A stretch of 64,000 bases of DNA from NCBI RefSeq assembly GCF_014648355.1, contig NZ_BMQY01000002.1, positions 580,389-644,388 on the forward strand, given 5' to 3'. The notes beneath the pieces are model-generated. The model searched no databases. It saw nothing but the letters and a program-made list of their open reading frames with translations, and was not told the origin of the DNA. Below are positions 59,540 to 64,000 of this stretch, one piece after another. This DNA is from Couchioplanes azureus. Lineage in GTDB: Bacteria > Actinomycetota > Actinomycetes > Mycobacteriales > Micromonosporaceae. Position numbers and translations under genes: made by a program. Each line of letters opens with the position of its first letter. The first letter of the stretch is position 1.

Positions 59540-61792
59540 ATGGGCCTTCACCCCGGCACATCCCTGGACGTCCCCGCCCTGATCGGCGCCCTCACGCTGG
59601 AGGAGAAGGCCGCGCTGCTCGACGGCGCCGACTTCTGGCGTACACCCGCGGTGGAGCGCCTGGGCATCCCCGCGCTGACCCTCACCGACGGCCCGCACGG
59701 CCTGCGCAAGCAGGCCGGCGAGGCGGACCACCTGGGCCTGAACGACAGCGTCCCGGCGACCTGCTTCCCGCCCGCCGCCGGCCTCGCGTCCAGCTGGGAT
59801 CCCGAGCTGCTGACCCGCGTCGGCGCCGCCCTCGGCCGGGAGTGCCGGGCGGCGGAGGTCGCCGTCCTGCTCGGCCCGGGCGTCAACATGAAGCGCTCGC
59901 CGCTGTGCGGGCGCAACTTCGAGTACTTCTCCGAGGACCCGCTGCTCGCCGGCGAGCTCGGCGCGGCGCTGGTGGACGGCGTGCAGAGCCAGGGCGTCGG
60001 CACGTCGCTGAAGCATTTCGCGGCGAACAACCAGGAGACCGACCGGATGACGGTCTCCGCCGACGTGGACGAGCGGACGCTGCGCGAGATCTACCTGCCG
60101 GCCTTCGAGCGGATCGTCACGGGGTCGCAGCCGTGGACGGTCATGTGCGCGTACAACCGGATCAACGGCACGTACGCGAGCGAGGATCCCTGGCTGCTCA
60201 CCACGGTCCTGCGCGACGAATGGGGCTTCCGCGGCCTGGTCGTCTCCGACTGGGGCGCGGTCCACCGCCGCGACGCGGGCCTGGCCGCGGGCCTGGACCT
60301 GGAGATGCCCTCCTCCGGCGGCGCCGGCACCCGGATCATCCTGGACGCCGTGCGCGCCGGCACCCTGAGCGAGAAGGACGTCGACCGCGCCGCCACCCGG
60401 GTCCTCGAGCTGGTCGGCCGGGCACTGCGGGCGCTCGGCCCGGGACAGGGCTTCGACGCCGCCGCGCACCACGCCCTGGCCCGCGAGGCGGCGACGGCCA
60501 GCGCCGTACTGCTCAAGAACGACGGCATCCTGCCGCTGCCCCGCACCGGCGGCCCGATCGCGGTGATCGGCGAGTTCGCCCGTACGCCCCGGTTCCAGGG
60601 CGCCGGCTCCTCGCAGGTCAACCCGACCCGCGTCGACACCGCCCTGGACGCGCTGCGCGACGCCCTCGACGGCGCCCGCGAGGTCGTCTTCGCCCCCGGC
60701 TTCACGGGCGAGTCCGGCGCGGCCGATGCCGCCCTGATCGAGGAGGCGGTCCGCGCCGCCGCCGGCGCCGAGGTGGCCGTGGTCTTCCTGGGGCTGCCGC
60801 CGGCGGCCGAGTCCGAGGGCTACGACCGCACCCACCTGGATCTGCCCGCCGGCCAGGTCGCGCTGCTGCACGCCGTCGCCGACGCGAACCCCCGGGTCGT
60901 GGTGGTGCTCTCCAACGGCTCGGTCGTCACCGTGGCACCGTGGCAGGACCGCGCCGGCGCCGTGCTGGAGGGCTGGCTCCTCGGCCAGGCCGGCGGCGCC
61001 GCCACCGCGGACCTGCTGCTCGGCACCGCCGCACCGGCCGGCCGGCTCGCCGAGACCATCCCGGTGCGCTACGAGCACAACCCCGCGATCGGCGCCTTCC
61101 CCGGCGAGCACGGCCACGTCCGGTACGGCGAGGGCCTGCTGATCGGCTACCGCTGGTACGACGCGCACCGGCTGCCGGTGGCGTACCCGTTCGGGCACGG
61201 GCTGTCGTACACGTCGTTCGCGTACGGCGACCTGGCGGTCACCGTGGACGGCCGCAGCGTGCGGGTGACGGTGACGGTGACCAACACCGGCGCGCGCCCC
61301 GGCACGGAGGTCGTCCAGGTGTACGTGACCGACCCCGTGGCCGGGGTCTACCGGCCCGAGCAGGAGCTGCGCGGCTTCGCCCGCGTCACGCTCGCGCCCG
61401 GCGAGAGCCGCGCGGTGACGGTGTCCCTCGGCGACCGGGCGTTCGCCTACTGGCACCCGGTGCTACGGCGCTGGACGGTCGAGGGAGGCGCCTTCGGCAT
61501 CCGTGTCGGGGCGTCGTCGCGCGACATCCGCCTGGAGACCACGATCGAGCTCCCCGGCGACGACCTGACCACCCCGCTCACCCCGGGGGCGACGGTGGAC
61601 GCCTGGCTCGCCCACCCGGCCGCCGGTGCCTGGCTCCGCGAACGGCTGGGCGACGACCTCGTCGAGGCCATGTTCCTCGACCCGGCGAACGGCCGGATGA
61701 TGCGGGCGATCCCGCTGCAGCGGCTCTCCCGCTTCCCCGGCTTCCCGGTCACCGAACCTCAGGTGGAAGAGGCAGCAGCCCGCTTCGCCTGA
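59540..61792 (+). CDS. GH3 beta-glucosidase
   Basis: This 750-residue enzyme hydrolyses beta-linked glucosides or xylosides. The TIM-barrel domain has LTDGPHGLRKQ, KHFAANNQETDR and the nucleophile Asp in VVSDWGAVH (~235). The second domain (~400-560) and C-terminal fibronectin III-like domain (FGHGLSYTSFAYG, VTVTNTGARPGTEVVQVYV) follow. No signal peptide is seen, so it is intracellular. The first residue choice follows the TACGCT element. Confidence 0.92.
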   Translation: MGLHPGTSLDVPALIGALTLEEKAALLDGADFWRTPAVERLGIPALTLTDGPHGLRKQAGEADHLGLNDSVPATCFPPAAGLASSWDPELLTRVGAALGRECRAAEVAVLLGPGVNMKRSPLCGRNFEYFSEDPLLAGELGAALVDGVQSQGVGTSLKHFAANNQETDRMTVSADVDERTLREIYLPAFERIVTGSQPWTVMCAYNRINGTYASEDPWLLTTVLRDEWGFRGLVVSDWGAVHRRDAGLAAGLDLEMPSSGGAGTRIILDAVRAGTLSEKDVDRAATRVLELVGRALRALGPGQGFDAAAHHALAREAATASAVLLKNDGILPLPRTGGPIAVIGEFARTPRFQGAGSSQVNPTRVDTALDALRDALDGAREVVFAPGFTGESGAADAALIEEAVRAAAGAEVAVVFLGLPPAAESEGYDRTHLDLPAGQVALLHAVADANPRVVVVLSNGSVVTVAPWQDRAGAVLEGWLLGQAGGAATADLLLGTAAPAGRLAETIPVRYEHNPAIGAFPGEHGHVRYGEGLLIGYRWYDAHRLPVAYPFGHGLSYTSFAYGDLAVTVDGRSVRVTVTVTNTGARPGTEVVQVYVTDPVAGVYRPEQELRGFARVTLAPGESRAVTVSLGDRAFAYWHPVLRRWTVEGGAFGIRVGASSRDIRLETTIELPGDDLTTPLTPGATVDAWLAHPAAGAWLRERLGDDLVEAMFLDPANGRMMRAIPLQRLSRFPGFPVTEPQVEEAAARFA

Positions 61793-61804
61793 CGCCGCCC
61801 GGTA

Positions 61805-62785
61805 CTAGCAGGCCATCATCTCCGGGGTGACCGCCGCCTCGGTGTCGGGGATGCCCAGGTCGCGGGCGCGCTTGTCGGCCAGGGCGAGCAGGCGCCGGAT
61901 CCGGCCGGCGATGGCGTCCTTGGTCAGCGGCGGGTCGGCGAGCGCGCCCAGCTCCTCCAGGCTCGCCTGGCGGTGCTCCAGCCGCAGCCGGCCGGCCGAG
62001 GTCAGGTGGTTCGGCGCCTCGTCGGCGAGGATCTCCAGGGCGCGGGTCACCCGGGCCGCCGCCGCCACCGCCGCGCGGGCCGAGCGGCGCAGGTTGGCGT
62101 CGTCGAAGTTGGCAAGGCGGTTCGCCGTCGCGCGCACCTCCCGGCGTACCCGGCGCTCCTCCCAGGCGAGCACGCTCGCGTGCGCGCCGATCCGGGTGAG
62201 CAGCGCGGCGATCGCGTCCCCGTCCTTGATCACGACCCGGTCGACGCCGCGCACCTCGCGCTCCTTGGCGGTGATGCCGATCCGGCGGGCGGCGCCGCGC
62301 AGCGCCAGGGCCGCCTCCGGGCCCGGGCAGGTGATCTCCAGCGCGCTGGAACGGCCGGGCTCGGTCAGCGAGCCGTGGGCCATGAAGGCTCCGCGCCAGG
62401 CCGCGACGGCGCAGCAGACGTTGGCGGAGACGACGTGCGGGGGCAGGCCGCGCACCGGACGGCCCCGGACGTCGAGCAGGCCGGTCTGCCGCGCGAGCGC
62501 CTCGCCGTCCTTGACGATCCGGACGATGTAGTGGCTGCCCTTGCGCAGGCCGCCCGAGGCGAGGACGTGCACTTCGCTCGGGTAGCCGTACACGTCGGCG
62601 ATCTCGCGCCGCAGCCGCCGGGCGACGGCGCCGGTGTCCAGCTCGGCCTCGACGACCACCCGGCCGGAGACGATGTGCAGGCCGCCGGCGAAGCGCAGGA
62701 GGGCGGCCATCTCCGCACGGCGGCAGCACGGCTTGGGTACGTCGACCCGGCTCAGCTCGTCCTTGACCGCTGCCGTCATCGCCAT
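61805..62785 (-). CDS. whiA: Sporulation/cell-division regulator WhiA
   Basis: This 326-residue protein has a LAGLIDADG-like N-terminal domain ([36 protein letters not shown]) and a C-terminal HTH ([20 protein letters not shown]). It controls sporulation-linked cell division in actinomycetes. ATG 62785. It follows yvcK, the normal order. Confidence 0.96.
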   Translation of the reverse strand: MAMTAAVKDELSRVDVPKPCCRRAEMAALLRFAGGLHIVSGRVVVEAELDTGAVARRLRREIADVYGYPSEVHVLASGGLRKGSHYIVRIVKDGEALARQTGLLDVRGRPVRGLPPHVVSANVCCAVAAWRGAFMAHGSLTEPGRSSALEITCPGPEAALALRGAARRIGITAKEREVRGVDRVVIKDGDAIAALLTRIGAHASVLAWEERRVRREVRATANRLANFDDANLRRSARAAVAAAARVTRALEILADEAPNHLTSAGRLRLEHRQASLEELGALADPPLTKDAIAGRIRRLLALADKRARDLGIPDTEAAVTPEMMAC

Positions 62786-62901
62786 CTCGAAGTCACCTCA
62801 TGCTGTTCTTGCGGTCTTCTTACGCGGTCTGTGTGTCGTGCCGGCCCGTCGCCGACTGCTGGACCCCTCGCCCGGTGCTCGCCGATCCCATAGCCAGTTG
62901 C

Positions 62902-64000
62902 TTAACGATCGGGGCCCAGGAGCGGCACCAACGCACTGCCCAACGACTCAGGATCATGCTTGGGACTGCCGTCCGCAACGGCGAGCGGCGCGAGTACCAG
63001 CCGCGCCCCGAGCGCCTCGGCGGCATGGTGCACCGGATCCGGCTCGCCGACCCACTTGGCGTCGGCGAGCACGACGTCGATCCGCAGCTCCGGCAGGTAC
63101 CAGTGGAGGGCGTCGAGATGCTCGGCCACGGAGAGCCCGAGCGTCTCGTTGTCGGCGGCGAGGTTCATCGTCACGAGCCGCCGTGCCGGACTGGCCACGA
63201 TCGCGGCGGCCAGCTCGGGCACCAGCAGGTGCGGAAGCACGCTGGTGTACCAGCTCCCCGGCCCGAAGATCAGCCAGTCGGCGTCCCGGATCGCGTCCAG
63301 CGCCGCCTGGCAGGCGGGCGGCGACGGGGGCACGATCCGCACCGCCTCGACATGCCCGGAAGCGATCGCGACGGCATGCTGCCCCCGCACGGTCACGACG
63401 TCCCCGGGCCGCGCCGGATCGGCGCCCCGCACATCGGCCTCGATCCCGACCGCGTGCGACGCCATGGGCAGCACCCGCCCCTGCGCGCCGACCATCTTCC
63501 CGGCATGCGCGAGCGCCTCGACGGGATCGTCCATGAGCTCAAGGAGCCCGAGCAGCAGCAGGTTGCCGACGGCATGCCCGGCAAGGGGGTCGTGCTTGCC
63601 CCCGAGCGAGGCGATCCGGCGATCGACGTTCCCCCAGCCGTCCTTCCCACCGACCTCGCCGGCGCTCGCTCCCCCGGCCGCTGCCGCCCCATCGCCCGCT
63701 TCGTCCCGCTGGCCCGGTTCGTCCCGCGCGCCAGCTTCGTCCTGCTGGCCCGGTTCGTCCTGCGCGCCCGCTTCGTCCTGCTGACCTGGTTGACCCCGCT
63801 GGCCCGGTTCGTCCTGCTGACCTGGTTCGCCGCGCTCGCCCGCTTCGTCACCGGCTGGCGTCGCCGCCGTCGCTCCTTGGCGGCGGTCCGGGTTGCCGAC
63901 CGGCGCGAACCGGTGCTGCATGAGCCGCACGGTCGTCTGGTGGGCGGGATCGTCATCGGCGAGGGCGGCCAGCGCCATCCGCAGGTCACCCGGAGGAAGC
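62902..64000 (-). CDS. YvcK/GlmR-like gluconeogenesis factor (N-terminus missing)
   Basis: The frame is open to the right edge, where LPPGDLRMALAALA is the usual YvcK phosphate-binding region; the first ~40 residues are outside the window. The protein belongs to the CofD/YvcK fold: GHAVGNLLLLGLLE, FGPGSWYTSVLPHLLVPELA and MNLAADNETLGL. An unusual insertion of ~60 residues rich in Asp, Glu, Pro, Gly and Gln (about 63698-63860) interrupts it just after VGNPDRRQG. YvcK homologs bind UDP-sugars and affect wall metabolism. Confidence 0.9.
   Translation of the reverse strand, partial: LPPGDLRMALAALADDDPAHQTTVRLMQHRFAPVGNPDRRQGATAATPAGDEAGERGEPGQQDEPGQRGQPGQQDEAGAQDEPGQQDEAGARDEPGQRDEAGDGAAAAGGASAGEVGGKDGWGNVDRRIASLGGKHDPLAGHAVGNLLLLGLLELMDDPVEALAHAGKMVGAQGRVLPMASHAVGIEADVRGADPARPGDVVTVRGQHAVAIASGHVEAVRIVPPSPPACQAALDAIRDADWLIFGPGSWYTSVLPHLLVPELAAAIVASPARRLVTMNLAADNETLGLSVAEHLDALHWYLPELRIDVVLADAKWVGEPDPVHHAAEALGARLVLAPLAVADGSPKHDPESLGSALVPLLGPDR
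63698..63841. repeat. 36-bp coding minisatellite in yvcK
   Basis: Four 36-bp units (63698-63733, 63734-63769, 63770-63805, 63806-63841), themselves two related 18-bp halves, encode 12-residue repeats like DEPGQQDEAGAR. Copies differ by a few bases and keep the frame. Confidence 0.9.

Overview
The window is chromosomal DNA of a very GC-rich filamentous actinobacterium. The most likely family is Micromonosporaceae, and Actinoplanes or a close relative fits best. Support comes from the strong third-position G/C bias, GTG/TTG starts, RbpA, WhiA next to YvcK, a mycothiol-type maleylpyruvate isomerase, SufR-SufBDCSU, OpcA, an actinobacterial Vms1-like release factor and a flagellar FliQ (this family includes actinomycetes with motile spores). 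The genus is inference; no rRNA gene is present. I saw no tRNA, rRNA, CRISPR array, prophage or intact insertion sequence.

Layout. 1-6.7 kb: truncated PfkB sugar kinase, Cu/Zn-SOD-like lipoprotein, Xaa-Pro aminopeptidase, a coiled-coil protein, a decayed AraC-type regulator and a secreted subtilase. 6.7-16.2 kb: pullulanase, aconitase, RIO-type kinase, HAD protein and a TetR regulator that closely resembles AcnR, the aconitase repressor. 16.3-18.5 kb: a tightly coupled three-gene operon of a TIGR04222-type membrane protein with a Cys/Gly/Ser tail, a DUF692/MNIO iron oxidase and a small partner; this is the best candidate for an undescribed peptide-modification system. 18.4-35.5 kb: mixed housekeeping and accessory genes, including HEAT-like protein, SDR, VanX-type dipeptidase, dehydratase, Mug glycosylase, ABC exporter, enoyl-CoA hydratase, ABC-F, YpfJ-type peptidase, LysE, acVLRF1, AlkD and a mycothiol-dependent enzyme. 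35.8-42.5 kb: Fe-S assembly operon sufR-B-D-Rieske-C-S-U-T. 42.6-45.1 kb: heme A synthesis (ctaA, ctaB). 45.4-52.1 kb: pentose phosphate genes tkt-tal-zwf-opcA-pgl. 52.2-55.6 kb: an isolated fliQ, a VOC protein, an ECF sigma operon, a GNAT and rbpA. 55.8-59.2 kb: secG and the lower glycolysis operon gap-pgk-tpiA. 59.5-64 kb: GH3 beta-glucosidase, whiA and the truncated yvcK.

How the genes work together. Much of the window serves central carbon and redox metabolism: pullulanase and GH3 release glucose; zwf/opcA/pgl/tkt/tal make NADPH and pentoses; gap/pgk/tpiA run lower glycolysis; aconitase feeds the TCA cycle; SUF supplies the Fe-S clusters aconitase needs; ctaA/ctaB make heme A for cytochrome oxidase.

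Two patterns recur. At least fourteen genes have a TAnnnT-like -10 hexamer 6-8 nt before a start codon with no Shine-Dalgarno, as expected of leaderless mRNAs. Several tandem repeats lie inside coding sequence or across stop codons (24, 33, 36 and 41 bp units), pointing to active slippage in this genome.
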